From Patagioenas fasciata (Eukaryota; Chordata; Aves; Columbiformes; Columbidae): a stretch of DNA of 64,000 nucleotides. Made by a program: the position numbers and the translations under genes. Positions 1 through 12,924 of the stretch are shown here, in pieces. The stretch spans positions 3,841,445 to 3,905,444 of the forward strand of contig NC_092541.1 in NCBI RefSeq assembly GCF_037038585.1, in the 5' to 3' direction. Each line of letters opens with the position of its first letter. Position 1 is the stretch's first letter. The notes below the pieces were generated by a model. The model was not told where the DNA came from. It saw only the letters and a program-made list of their open reading frames with translations, and searched no databases.

Positions 1-2856
1 GAGAATGTAAGGAAAGCACAGCACAAATCCTGTTAATAAAGCAGCAACACAGAACTGGAGCAGGGGAGCGGAGGAGGAAGGAGGGTAAAGCCACGTTTCC
101 AAAGTGCCAGGACGCTGCCATTCCGGCTTCTGCTTTTCCACGTGGCAAAAGCAACGCGTGCTTTATTCAGGGGACACACTGCACACAACACACACCCCCC
201 TGTGCATCGAAAGGGACGGCTGACCAGCTGGCAACGCCGCACTAACTTCTTTAACAGAACCTTATCACGGCATTAACTGCCTTGGTGCAGCCTTCTGCTG
301 CAAAACTCCCTCCTCTTCTGCTCCCAGATGCATGAATTTGGGAAGGATAGAAAAAGAGCTGGAGTTCTTCACCGTGATGATGTATAACAAAACTGCTCTG
401 GGATTCACACCCTCTGTTTCCTGACAGGAAAGAAATCAGGCTTCAGTGGTGATGCTCCTGTTTTCCCAACCGGTAATGCAGCAGAATGGATGGGCTGTCA
501 CAGAGCCCATATGCAGTTGCAACAGGTCGCTGGTGATTAAATGCAAAATTCATCCAGGACATGAGGTTCTGATTCAGCCCGGAGGCAGCTGAAAGACCTT
601 TACAGCATCCTCCCTGTGGAAAGACCTACTCAGCTTTCAAGCAGATGCTTTTTATCTCTGAGAGGTAAAGTCTGGAAGGAAAACAGGGTTGTTGTGTCCC
701 CTTTGAGTGCTGCTCCCTGGATTTCCATAACCTGAGAGATTACCTGGAGCCAGTGAAACTGGAACACATGGCTCTGTTAGAAAGGCACAGCAGGCGATGA
801 TGCAAGATGTTGTCTTCTGGATCATCTAGGAGCTGCTTTGCAGAAAGAGCTGAAGTATTTGCTGAATCTCTATAGTACTTTGACAAGGACAAGCACTGTC
901 AGTCTGTAATACCCTGTCTGTTTTGGCTGTCCCTAACCTGTTTTAGCAGGGCAAGGGTTTATTCAGCAGACAGGGAATGTTTAGTCTTTCTGGAAACTAC
1001 TGTAACCCCCATGAGAAAAATAAAACACCAATCTATATGTCATTGTTTCGTAAGCAGCTACCTCGAAAAGCTGAACAGCCAGGGAGATGAGATGACACCC
1101 CACCATGTCCCAGGGGGCCTGCCAAGAGCTTCTGCTTTATATGAGAACAGGACCAGCTTTGTTTAAGTCTTGCAGATATTTTGACAGTGCTGTTTTCTTG
1201 CTGGACTTGAGGCCTTTGCATTCAGCTGGTGTTTGTTGCATTACTGGGAAGTGCATGGGCAGAATCCCTCCCTCTCCCCACACCCTGACCATGGTTAGGG
1301 GATGTCTGTCTGTCCTGTTGGGATCTGTCCTCACTCCCCAACTCTTTTGTCCCATGTTTCTCCTTTTCTATCCCATTCTCCAGACTTAGTCGCACATCTT
1401 TTTAGCAACTTCTCCTAGTGACTCTCTTGATGCCTTCCTACAACTTGCACGGCCCAGGCTCTGCCCAAGGAGCAGAAGCACAGGAGCAGTTTGCCTGGAT
1501 ACCCAGTCTGAAATGAGCAAGGCATCAGTGTTATACACAAGCAATAACTGAGGCATGAAATTATATGTCCCTGCTCAGATGTTTAAAGAGAGCACAGTCT
1601 GGATGATGGCAATGACTTTTGTAGCATGAGTCAGTTGGACTCACTGGCTAAGAGACCCAAAAGCAGCAGAGACAGAAAATATTCCCTTCTCCTAAAAACA
1701 GACAAAAATCATGCTGACGAACCAGACCGCCACAAAACCTGTTATGACACCTGCCTGTCTGCAGGACACAGAAGTGAGCAGAACACGCAGCATCACTCCC
1801 AGAGACACAACCAGCTGCAAGCAGCAGCGTTACAAACTCCAGGACCACTGATCCCCCCAGTCAGTTCGGTTGGTACAAAGGGACCAGCGTGACCTGAGAA
1901 CAAAATACAACTGAGCTCAGTCCGCAACCCACATCTCTGCCAGGACAGGACCCAAACCCCCAGCCTGTGGGGAGCAAATCCTGCAGCCCAGCCACACACA
2001 GAGAGCACCACTTCTTCCAGGTAACCTGCTTTTTATCTTTATTTTCAGCTGATATTTGTTTTTGCCAGTCAAGCTACCCAAGCCAGCCTGCACTGCCATC
2101 AGGGTGTCATCCAGAAGCTGGAAGCCGAGCAGCATCTGCTTCCTTCAGGATCCTCAGGCTACCGGCTTGCTCCACCTCCCCACCAGCCTAAGAGCAGACT
2201 CGGTTTAGAGCAGAGACTGATTTCTTCTTCTCCTCTTCTTTCCCCCCCTTCTCTCTAACACAGCATCAGGAAGGGACCCAGCTGCTGCCCACACTGTGCA
2301 GCAAACTAGGATTTATGAGCCATGACCACTAGGAACAAACAGAAAAATTTCCCCTTCCAAGATTTCAGCAAGGCTACAAACACCGGGGAAATATAACTAC
2401 TCAATGGACATCACTCAGACCATCCCCGAACGCCTGCCCCTCTTGCTGGCCTCTTTCCAGCCCTCTCTACCTTCTCCAGCTGGCTAACATTCACTGGCCA
2501 GAGCAGGAGACCCCCAGGCCCCCTCTGATGCTCAGCAGGACCCATCTGACACCCTGATCTGACACCAAGCAGCCTCCTGGGAGCTGGGGACCTTATGCAG
2601 GATGGAGGCTGGACCTGCTGCAAGCCCCTTGCAGGGCTGGCCCCACGTAACCCCGTTAGGGCTCCAGCAAACAAACTTCAACTCCACAGGCTGCCTCCTC
2701 CTCTTCTGTCCTGCCAGAGCCCAGCAGACACCAGCCACTCATCGCACTGCGCCCACACAGGCTGGCCAGTGACCTCCAACGCTGTCCTGGTCCTACCACA
2801 CCACCACCATCCGCACACCCCGAGAAGGGAAAAGCAGAGTGTCTGCTCATACTCAC
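1..2856 (-). other. ASIC2: ASIC2 intron downstream of the isoform-2a first exon (partial)
   Basis: Read on the minus strand, this is the 5' part of the intron that begins with the GTGAGT donor at 2851-2856, directly after the ASIC2a exon. The acceptor lies beyond the left edge. Mammalian ASIC2 is known for very large introns, so this is expected. I see no further exon, no CR1 tail and no long tandem repeat in it. The short open frames on both strands show no recognisable domain. Confidence 0.8.
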
Positions 2857-3420
2857 AGTTTTGAAGTCCTCATGGTTGCACTCTTGGCCTTTGAATTTGC
2901 AGTACAGCATCATATCCTTCAGGTCGTGGCCGACCCGCGCCAGGAACTCCTGCATGTTGAAAACTTTGGGTTTATACTGCTTAAAGTTGGCCTTTTCTTG
3001 GAGGATGGCTAAGACAGCGGGGTCAGCCAGGTGAGGGTTGGGGATCTGCAGGTTGACGTCGAGCAGAGCCAGGAGCTCCCCGGCGTGGTACAGGTCGTTG
3101 GTGGTGAGCCGGGAAAAGCGAAACTCATTGAGGTTACAGATGGTGACAGCAGGGAACACCAGGCTGTTTGCCACAACCTCATCCACTTTGGTCACGTGCT
3201 GGTAGGAGAAGTAGAAAGCCACCCGGTCGGAACTCTCAACCAGGAGGAGACCCAGCGAGCCCACAAAGGCCAAGGTCCAGAGCAGGCGACGGATGGTCAC
3301 TGGCCCATAGACAAAGACGTGGCGGATCCCGTGCAGCGTGGAGGTGTTGGCAAAAATCTGGATGCTGGAAGGCTGCAGGCTGCCCATGCTGCCCTCGCTG
3401 GTGCTGTCCTTGAGATCCAT
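2857..3420 (-). CDS. ASIC2: Acid-sensing ion channel subunit 2, isoform 2a, first coding exon
   Basis: This exon encodes residues 1-188 of a degenerin/ENaC-family subunit, a plasma-membrane proton-gated sodium channel that forms trimers in neurons. Visible features are the cytosolic N-terminus with the conserved His-Gly gating motif (H30-G31 in TLHGIRH), TM1 at about residues 45-62 (WTLAFVGSLGLLLVES), and the early extracellular domain with FPAVTICNLNEFRFSRL, YHAGELLALLDVN and GHDLKDMMLYCKFKGQEC. Extracellular cysteines are C95, C174 and C181. H75 and D80 match the His72/Asp77 pair tied to acid gating of mammalian ASIC2a, shifted by a three-residue insertion (MGS) near residue 12. The start is ATG at 3418-3420, in a good context (G at +4) and at the family's usual MDLK start. 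The in-frame codon further upstream at 3447 is GTG. The exon ends in codon phase 0 at ACT|GTGAGT, the same place as the mammalian 2a exon. ASIC1 also resembles the extracellular part, but the N-terminus and the KFKGQEC segment are ASIC2a-like. Confidence 0.95.
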
Positions 3421-3610
3421 CAGGGGTAGGTAGTTAAATCCTGGCACTGCTTTTTGGGTCAGTCTGTAGCTGGAACTGGGATCCGGATCCCTCCCCTCCC
3501 CTCCTGAAAGTAATTAAACCCTTTTAAGGGTGGGAGAGAGAAGAACAATCTCAGACCAGCTGCTGCAAGTTTATCCCACAAGCTCAGCAGTAGCTTCACA
3601 GGGGTAAATA

Positions 3611-3620
3611 TTTATATAAA
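3611..3620 (-). promoter_or_regulatory. ASIC2: TATA-like box upstream of ASIC2a
   Basis: The 10-mer TTTATATAAA is palindromic and lies 191 nt upstream of the ASIC2a ATG on the minus strand. A TATA-driven start would fall near 3580-3590. The surrounding sequence is AT-rich, so a chance match is quite possible. Confidence 0.3.
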
Positions 3621-3757
3621 ATCCATTCAAACTCTTGCTCTTGATTTTCTCGGTGCGATAAGAAGGGCTGGTTTTATTTAGGGAGACACCAAGGTGATGT
3701 GGAAGAGATGTGGGTGGGCAGCGCAAGCCGAGCCAATGGAAATAAAGTCCTCCCCCT

Positions 3758-3785
3758 ACACACACACATGCACACACACACACAC
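3758..3785. repeat. (CA)n dinucleotide microsatellite, interrupted
   Basis: A run of alternating A and C is broken once by TG near the middle. It lies about 340 bp upstream of the ASIC2a start codon and is likely length-polymorphic. Confidence 0.9.
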
Positions 3786-5504
3786 GCCGAACAGAGACGA
3801 GATTAAGCGAGAGAGTGAGCTTAGAACAAGTCGAGGCAGCTCACAGCCTGTTAACTGGTGCGTAAAAGTCCGAGGATGCTGCTTCCCGGAGCCGATGTCC
3901 TGCAGAGCGGTGGGGTTTTCAGACCGATCGGGTGATGCTCCCCGCGCTCCGAGGATGCGAGCTGCTGGATCCAGGCATCTCTCTTCCTCCACACCCCTCC
4001 ATTTTGGGCAGGGCTCCAAGAAATATCGTCCCCAGAAACCTCAGCCAGTGTTACTTCCAAGGGCTTCTCCCAGGGAAAGGTGGGCAGCTAATTCAGCAGG
4101 AGAAATACGAGAGGCAAAGGGGGAGGGAAAGGGAAAGGCTAAAAAGAAAAGAAAAGGGGGAGAAAATTGCTGCTCGGCTCCATGCACACACAGACACGCA
4201 GACCGAGCAAGGGAGAAAGCAATAGCATGAAATCTCTCCTGTGTCACGCAGCGGCTTGGAGCAAAAAATCAGACAGGGCAGGACTGGGTGGAGAGAAGAA
4301 GGGGGAGGAGAGGGGCTGCAGCATCCCTCATGTCTCCTTCCTCCGTCTCAGAGCTTCCCTTGGCTTCAGGACTCTCGGCAGGGTGAAGCGCTGAAAGCCG
4401 TGAGTCACACATCGATCCGGAGCCCCGCGGCAAGGAGAGAGCCCTGGGGAGGGCACAGAGAGGGGGCTGCGATCCGAGACCCCCCGCTCCTGCCCGGGGG
4501 TGAGTCTGTGAGCGCCTGAGCCTCCACAGGGTCCGGGGGAGCTGTGCCGAGCAGCTCCTATAGCCCCCTGGGCTCAGCCCAAGGGGGACTCCAAAGACTT
4601 CGGGCCAGCAGGATCTCCAGATGTTTTGTTTGCAGCTGTGATGGATGTGTTTGGGAAAGATGCTCCCAGATGTGCGTTCAGCCTGGAGGTTTGGAAGGAG
4701 GAGGTTGGGGATGGGGGAGCAGACTGGGAGATGTTTTCTACCCACAGGATACTGCAAAATCCTGTAACGATGCCTCTAGTCATGAGAGCATCCGTAGTGC
4801 TCACTGCAGGAGATGGGAGCGAGGAGGATTCAGCCGGTGCTGAAAGGTGCCAGGGTCTGGGGTAACTCCCCTCTGTGTTGCCTCAGCGCACAGCAGGATT
4901 TTCACCTGCCTTTGTTCAGATCCAGAATTAAAAGGCAGTTTCTGTCTCTGCACATCACCCAGCGCTATGGCAGGTGAGGGTCCCGGGGGCCATGGTCACA
5001 CCCTAGAGATGACTTTCCCAGCTTGGATGAGGTGGGAGGAGAGGGTCAAAGCACAGACAGAGCCTGTCATGCTCTGTGGGGTGACCCCCAGCGACTCTTG
5101 GCTGCATATGGAGGACAAGGACAAACCCAAAAATTACCTGGGACAAAATGAGCCCATTTGTTTAATTTACAACCTCAAGTGTTGTTTTCATGGGAGCAGA
5201 CCCTAGAAGATCCTTTGTACTTCGTGCTGTTTGGCCCCTTCAGCTCTTCAGGCGCTTCACCCCCAGTGATGGGTCCAAGTCCCCTCAGGGACACCAGCTG
5301 GCATGGCCATGAGCCTCCCTGTCCTCACCCTGATGCTTTTCACCCTGAGATGAGGCATTTTCAATGTTTGCCACCTCCAAAACCACATTTGGCCCTGGCA
5401 GCCCAAGGCAAGCCCAGCCATGGCATCCTCCAGCATAGAACACCCTATGGGAGCAACTCAAGTTGAGCTGTGCATCCCAGCACCTCCACATGGCAGTACA
5501 ATCC

Positions 5505-5605
5505 TGTTGTCTCCATTCTCCACCAGGGAAACTGAGGCAAAGACAGGCCAAAGGACTCAAGAGTGGTCACCCAGAAAGCTCGCAGCATAGCCATGAGCTG
5601 AATTT
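5505..5605 (+). repeat. Possible ancient MIR-like SINE remnant
   Basis: The stretch reads like the MIR core: a pyrimidine-rich lead, then GGGAAACTGAGGCAAAGACA, an AAAGGACTCAAG segment, GGTCACCCAGAAAGCTCGCA and a GAGCTGAATTT end. The order and spacing match the MIR consensus as I remember it (GAAACTGAGGC, then GGTCACACAGC, then a gagccgggatt-type end). Divergence is high, as expected for an element shared across amniotes. Confidence 0.45.
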
Positions 5606-8584
5606 ACCTGTAGATCTATCAGCAAACCAGGTTGTTGCCCTGAAGCTGAACCATCCTTCCATAGCCAGGAGGCTTCAGGACTGTGTTGAGACCATGGCTG
5701 GTCCTTACGGAGAGCTGGGGTGCAGAGGGAGCCGGAGCTGCCACATGAGGTTGTTTTACTCTCTGTACAGCTCTACAGCAGCTCTGAAATACAGAAAACA
5801 ATCCCTCCTCCTGCATCTCTGCTCATGACCAAAAGCCAGGCTCTCCGTGCAAAACCACATATGGCTGAAGAGAGCTCTGCCCCTTCTTCATTAAGCTGAA
5901 ATTCAGCCCAGGTGAGGCCTTACAAACCTCCTGCATCTTGTTATGCCCTTTCCAGGAGACATAGAGACGGAGCTCAGCAGACTCAAGAACAAGAATTAAA
6001 GCAGCTGAGGACAAAGTAGCCACAGCACCCTTGTTCCTGGGCTTCAGACATCACTGCCTGTTTACTCTCGGGCTCATCATCTCCCCAGGGCACAGACAAG
6101 ACTGTTCTCTGCTAAAAATTCTCTGGCAGGGATGGATTCTCTTTCCCACCCATCACCGATCCATCTGCAAATCTCTTTCCTCTCCGCTCCCCGTCTGCAT
6201 TATTTGGCCTGGTGCGTTAATGCTTTCATTTGTTCACCATGCGCGCTGCCTTTACAATCCTGATTTCTGTAATTCATACCATATACCATCTGCTGCCTTT
6301 TATTATTTAACTATGTAGAGTGCTTTGGCTGCAGTCTGGAGGAAAAATCTCGGTGCCCAGCAGTACTGCCCGGCACCGGCTCGCCAAGGTCTGCTCCATC
6401 ACTCATGAACTTGGGGGACAAACCAGGGGGACAAACGCTCTCCAGCAAGTGCCTGGGCCTCAGATTGTGCCCAGGGGTTGGTGTCAGCTGGGGTGTCCTG
6501 AGAGCAGAGGAAAGGAGCTCTGGTCATACCTGGAGCTGCACTATGGGATGACACCCATGAGATGGTTGTAAGGGATGGTAAAAGGGGGTTGGCACCTCTC
6601 TCCACCCATGTAAGTGGCCTTTCTGCAGGTGGATATGCGACAAAGCAGCCTGGCTGGTCCCATTAAAACCCCCAGGATGGCAGAGCCCAGCTCAGGAGAC
6701 TTGCAGTCCCCTCCTTTGGGGACACCCCGGGCAGGACAGGACATCCCTGGGGGGATGAAGCAGCTGCTGTGGGAGCTCATAGCCCAACCTCAGCTCCTGA
6801 ACATCCCTCGCAGACCTCGCTGCTCCAGAAACAAGAGCAAAAGAGCCAGGCAGGGCCAGAAGACCTGTGTCTCAGAAGAATCCCTTTTTTACCCCCTTAC
6901 AGGTAGTGGAGCGGGGGCAGCAGGGCCAGGGTGGCCGAGGGACAGCAGAGCTGGATCCATCTCTGGTTTGCACAGCCTGTGCCTGCCCTCTTGTGTCCCA
7001 AACTCATGCTGCACTGCTCAGGGTGAGCGATCCCAGCCCTGAAACACCTGTGAAATGGGTTTATTCAGGGAGGGAGAAGAGATGGAGGGGGGTCCCCCGA
7101 CCTGTGTGAACGCCCAGCACCCTGAGCCCTCCCAGATGAAGGGTTTGCACTGGGAAGGATTGGCCATATAGGCAGAGAAATGCATTGTTTTAAAAATGAA
7201 AGGAGGTGCTTTGATCCCCACCAGGGATCCCTTCCCTGGATTCCAACCACGTCCCACTGTGTTTTCAGTTTTGCAGGACGCTGCTTTTGCCACAAAGAGT
7301 TCAAACAAAACAAAAGAGTTACCAGGCCTTGGGAAGTCAAGGAGCACTTGGCCCATGATGATGACACCTGGAAGAAGAAAGGCTTTGCTCAAGGAGATCA
7401 TGGTCATATAATTCTGCCTCCATTTTTCAGCCCTTCCTGAGCATTTTTGGACCCTCTTGGCACCTCACCGCTCATTTCCAGCATCTTCAAACTGTTGGGG
7501 ACCCAGAGCTGCACTTAGCAGAGGGAGCTTGGCTACTTAAATGAATGTGCCTTTCCAAATGGGAACATAATGTTGAATGCTGATGTTTCCCCTGAAATTA
7601 AATCCCATCCCTTCCAAAGTAGCTTTGGCTCCGTTAAATGGCTTTTTGATATATATAGGAAGTTGAAATTTTGATTGGATTTCAATGTATATAATATTAT
7701 GTCTTGATTTATAATGGGGCATAAAATGGAAGCAATTAAAGCAACCAAAGAGAAAAAATTCTCCTTGCAAGGCAACAAAAAAATATTCAAATGGCTGCAT
7801 ATTGGGGAACAGTGTTGGAAGACAATGCAATGTTCCATTTTGACACCTCTGCCCCCAAAGGTGCTGCTAAAACTTCATATTGAGAGTTGAATCAGCATTT
7901 TCCAGTGGAAGAACTATTTGGGGAGGAAGATTTCCCCACCAGCTGCACCTGGTACCTCCCAGCAGCAAAGGGGATGCTCTGAGATGCCTTCCTCCTCCTC
8001 CTCCTCTGCCTGAAGACACATTATAGCACATTAATATCTCACAAGTGGCAAAGCTGAGCCTCCGGCATCCAAATCAGGCTGGTGATGGGGGGAGACGCTT
8101 CCCTGGGGCATGGAGATTCTTCTCAGCCCAAATCAGCCCAGAGCTTGCAGACCGAGTGACATCTACAGATTTTATTACAGAAAGGGAATATTGGATTTGC
8201 AGTGGTGTTTTTCAGCCACCGGAGCCTGTCCCGCTCGCTCTGACATTCCCGGCTTCTCTGCAATAACTTTGGATTTATCAACCCTGTCTCCGGGGTTCTG
8301 TTTATCAGCTGGGGGTTGGAGATGCTGGTGTTAGCGGTGATTCTCGTGGTGCCTGCTTGGTGTGCAAATGGAGCCGGAGGGATCGCGGGGGCCTCCAGCT
8401 CCATCCTCATGTGCCATCATCTCGCTGCATGACCCTGAGCAAGCCACAGCGGTTTTTCACTCTAAAAATTAAAGTAACCGTGCTTCAATCCTGGGTCTTG
8501 GGCTTAGAGATGATGGGGTGGGAAATGCAACAGAACAACGGCGCTTTCCTTGGCGCCTCCCATTTAAACAGCCCTTGAAATCAC

Positions 8585-8960
8585 GCTTGTTCTCTGCTAA
8601 GCTTTACATGATTTTATTTTGACTTAAATCTGTTAATTCTGCCTGATACTCTTGTTGCTTGGAAAGTCTATGAAAGCGCTTCAAGTTACCCGTTAATAAT
8701 TCAAGTTTAGGACCCATTCCAGGCCCTTGTTTCTGGGTAACAAGAGGCTTTTGTTCTTCTCGGCACATGAAACAGGCCAGGAAAATTCAGCGAAATATGT
8801 ATTTTTTCATTCTTTTGCCCAAAAATGTCTTAATCGGCTTTTATTTCTTTTTAACTTCCCCTTCAGTGGCAGCGCAGCTCCCAACTGAAATTCCCCAAAG
8901 AAGGCCGTTTTCATGGGATTACCATTCGCAGAATAATTAACAGGAAGATTCTCACAAATT
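8585..8960. promoter_or_regulatory. Candidate conserved non-coding element (unverified)
   Basis: This is a repeat-free AT-rich block with several homeodomain-type cores (GTTAATTCTG, CGTTAATAATTC, AGAATAATTAAC). It has no CR1, SINE or simple-repeat signature and no credible ORF. Regulatory conservation is an inference from composition only. Confidence 0.2.
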
Positions 8961-11900
8961 AAGAAGTCATCCTTTCATTGCTATAGCAACCCTGATTGTC
9001 CTTCCTCGAGTGGCTGAACCGAGAAAACAAGAAAAAATACAATCTAAAATATAATTGCTAACCTGCCGCCAAAGGAGCAAAGCTGGGAGGTGAGTCCTGG
9101 GAGCAGCACAGGTCTTGTTGCTCTGTGGAGCTGCCCAGGCTAAACAGAGCCCATCAAACTGTGTAAGGTGTGACCAAAAGGGTTTTACCATGAGCCCTTT
9201 GCTCCTATGGAGAGACATCACAAAGTCCCTGAGATGGTACTTGAGATGTTGGATGAGAAAAACGGCCCAGAAAAGCTGAAAGGGGGTTTTGCCTGCTTTC
9301 AATGGAGGGAAAAATGCAGACTGGGCTCAATAGATTTGCTTTTTCCAAGCTCATCTCTGTCTTTTCAAATGCTGTGCATCCAAATATTTTTTTATTATTA
9401 TCTTTATTTTTTTGTTTTAGAAATTCAAACCCAAAGGAGAAGGACCCAAGACGCTCTGTTCCATCTCCACTTGACCCTTCCAGATCTCTACCTTGGTTTC
9501 TTTGCTTGTTTCCCATCTACAGCAGGACGGAGAGTTCATTGCAGAAGATGAAGGAGGGATCTGTTTTCCCTGATTTAATGACATCAGAGGGGAAAAACAT
9601 GAGCAATGCTGAGCACTCTCTGTCTGTGAGTGTGAGCTTTGCTGGTGATGAGGCTGTTACTGGGTTTGTAGAGACACGAGTGACTCACTGACTTGGCAGA
9701 GCATTTAAGATGAATTATCTGATCAGCGGAAAAGCGTTTTCAGGTCAGCCAGAGCTATTTGTAGTGAAGCTGGTGAGTGATATCTGGGCAAAAAAAGAAA
9801 AGGCTGCCAGAAGAATTCAATGAAAAAACATCAGCCTTGTGTCATGACAGCAAAAAAATCCAAACACGCCAAAACACTGGGAATTTTGTGTGTGTTTTGT
9901 GATGAATAATTAAAGCTACATCAGCCTAAACATAGAAGATTAAGATGCCCTTTCCCCCACCGCCTTCCCTGTGCTCTTTCCAGCCGTGTCTCAGCAAGAG
10001 TGACATTTCTAGGTTAGGATTTTATGGATGGGGAAAACTAACTGGAATGTTGGTTTCTGTGATACAAATATCCACACTTAAGAAGTCCATCACTTGATTT
10101 TGGGGTGAGGGAGATCTGGGCAGCTCAGCAAGGCAGAGGCACAGCCCGATTACCCATCCGCTGACTTCCCTCTGAGTTACAGCACGAGATCTCTGAATCT
10201 TTTCCCTACAAGACCCTGTCGTGGTGGCTCGTAAAGTTGCAAACAGCAAACTGGCAGGTTCAGGATAATCCAGGTGCTTTGTTAGCATTGCTGAGGGTGC
10301 TTGCATCCCCATCAGAGACCAAAGAGGCCGATTCCCCGCTTTCATTTGTGAAGGTAACAGAGACGGCTCTACAGGCAACCTGATTTAGAGTTTTAATAAC
10401 AGCGAGCGAGGAACAGAGCCCCATCTTTGCTTTCTCGGTTATTCATGTTTTAATACAGCCACAAATCAGCTTTTAATGGAAGAACAAAGCAAGCGCTGCT
10501 CATTTCACGCCATGGCTCGGCGTCTGGCCGTGATTTTGGCCAGGCAGGATGTGATGGGAGTTTTGCTGCTGGCCTAAAATTGAGCGGGGGCTCAGGTCCC
10601 ATAAGCTGGTCAGGGAGGTGGGGGAGAAGCTCTCCAAGGCAGATGGGAAACTTTAAAAGCAAGCTAAAAATTGGCCATTGCTCATCCTCACCCCGTGATG
10701 GCATCAGTCCAACCCTTCACAGACCCAGCCTCGCAATTATCATTTCTGCTGTGGCACCAACAGGGAACCCCATCCCCAGCAGCTCGGCAGGGAAGGAGCT
10801 GTAAATACAAGCTAGACGAGCTTGCAAGCAGCAAACGCCCTTAAACAGGAAACTATGATTTGCTTGAGTGAACCTTGCCAAAAAAATGCTTTTTTTCCCC
10901 TTCTCTGGGAAATTGCTGATAACTGTGGGATAGACAGAGGGCTGACACCCATTAATCTAAACCAGGACGTGGCAATGCAGCACATCCTCTTGCAGAGCTC
11001 GACATGTCAGAGTTAGTCTGTTCCTGGGATATTCATCATTTAGAGCATCCAGGGACTGCCTGACACAGGCATGGCCCCAGGAGGTGGGAGAGTCACCTTC
11101 AACATGTAATTTTCGGCTGACTTTCTGCAGGAGGGCTGCTCCGTGGTGGCGGAACTCAGGTATTGAGTTACATTTCCATGTTCCACCCATTGGCCAAGTT
11201 TTACAATACCAGTTGGAGCAGTGTGATCTGCTGTTTGGATGAATCTGCCCGAATGGCACATTTCTGTTTGCCTTGTTTCAAAGCAGTTCCAGAGGAATTG
11301 ACACCAAACCACTTGTAAGCAAAGTCAGAGTCCTCGCAAAGGCCTCTGATGGTGATTCACATCCCCTCTGTTAACTCAGCACCTTCCTGCAGAGACCAGG
11401 AGCAAAAATCCCCAGTAGGGACTTCCCTGGTTGTCTCAAGACACAAAACCTTTGGGTGGCCATGTCATTTTACCACTCATTCGTTCAAGGATTGCTTTTT
11501 ATTTTAACAAATATCGAATTCGGAAATCAATGAAGCTCAGTCCGCAGTGTGTGTGTCTTTGCCAGGCAGCAGGGGATGCTCTTGGTATTTAATAGTCAGC
11601 ACACCCTGCTCCCTCTACGCATTTATTGTGTTACAATGAGACCAAATTTAAAGTATATAGTAAATGCAAAATAACTTTGTGTGGCAGCACATTTATTCCA
11701 GAATACACATGCCTTGTTTTGGCGAAGGTTAATTTGGTTTCAAAGGTTAAACCAGAATAATACTCTTTGTTGCTATTCACAAGCATCCACATGGAGTTGC
11801 TTCAAGACCATTTGTTTTTCAGAAAGACATATTTGGGGCTGTTTGGTAGCAAAGTCAATGCCAGTAAAACTATGTAAGTCTTCGTTCTCCAACCAACACA

Positions 11901-12924
11901 CCACATTGTAGCAAACAGGGCTTTAGTCACCTGCTGGATGGGAGGTTAGAACAAGAATTCAAGTCCTTTCCAAGAGCCCCACAGATTTTTGTGGACTTGC
12001 TGAGTTCAGCTCAAAATAAAATAAGTAGAAAAAGCAAAACTGAACAGTAATTCCTGAGCCCAGATCATAAATTAATGAATATTTTAGTGTTTTCATATGA
12101 TGATTTTCCAGCCCGTGTTCAGGAGAAAAAAAATACCTCAGTTTCATTTGCAGACAAAGGGTTAAAATCCGTTAATTCAGTCCCTACAAGAGATTTGAAG
12201 TCTCTCAAACCTTTCTCATTCACTCCCTTCTTGTGCCAGTTCGTCCCATGTTTTGAGAATAGATGACTTCTAATTAAATCTGGCAGAAACCAATATATTC
12301 TCACGGAAGCTGTGGAAAGACAATGCATTTTTCATGAAATCAGCTCTGCCTGCAATAATGTCGTTTTATTTCCACCGCTTTGAACTTCAGCTCGACTGTG
12401 AGCACCCGGTTGTCCTGGATGACCAAGGACCAATGCTACAAACAGCCTTGGAGCTCTAGATCATGTTCTATTGGGCAATTCTCCCCAATCTCTGGTGTTG
12501 GGGGAGTCTCTGTCTTCTCATTTGGGAAAATCAGCTTGCATTTGAAACCAGTGTTGGAGGAGGGCAAACAAAAATACGAACCTACTTAAACTGTACATGA
12601 GTAACAGTCACGTTCCTCCCTCTACCTAATTTTGGGGAGTGTCAGCACGCTGGGAGGAAAAGCAGGTCCTCCAGCTTACACTGTAGCCCTTGCAGGTATT
12701 AGATTTGAAGGTCCTTATTAAAATTATAGCATGGCTCAAACACTGAGACACTTCTTAGAAAAGGAAAAGCTAATGAACCTCTCCATTTGCACCCTCCAGT
12801 TTCACTTGCTACAGCTGATCCAGCAACGGGGCTCCGGGAGCAGAAGACAGTGGTGGCACCATAGCAGAGACCTCCTGTGCCACTATGCCGGTGTTGCACC
12901 CTTTTGTAGCAATTCATATGAAAA

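Larger units (their letters stand above)
3421..4560 (-). promoter_or_regulatory. ASIC2: Putative ASIC2a 5' UTR and promoter region
   Basis: This region lies directly upstream (minus strand) of the ASIC2a start codon. It becomes GC- and CpG-richer towards 3880-3960 and 4390-4520, and contains purine-rich stretches at about 4090-4180. A TATA-like element sits at 3611-3620. An unspliced 5' UTR of roughly 165 nt is possible if that element is used. The CpG-rich part at 3880-4520 could instead be the promoter, with an unseen upstream UTR exon. No transcript data are available, so the transcription start is undetermined. Confidence 0.45.
4561..12924. other. Intergenic DNA between ASIC2 and CRHR1, part 1
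   Basis: There is no gene here that I can support. The open frames are short and lack recognisable domains or flanking splice signals consistent with exons. The stretch contains a possible ancient MIR-type SINE remnant at 5505-5605 and a repeat-free AT-rich block at 8585-8960. Short low-complexity patches occur near 7990 (CCT repeats) and 9387-9415 (T/ATT-rich). Confidence 0.7.

Noticed and set aside
3031-3429. 132-codon plus-strand frame opposite ASIC2
   Set aside because: It is an antisense shadow of the conserved ASIC2a coding exon.
3421-3447. Upstream in-frame extension of ASIC2a starting at 3447
   Set aside because: The codon at 3445-3447 is GTG on the minus strand. The family start MDLK at 3420 has a proper ATG in good context.
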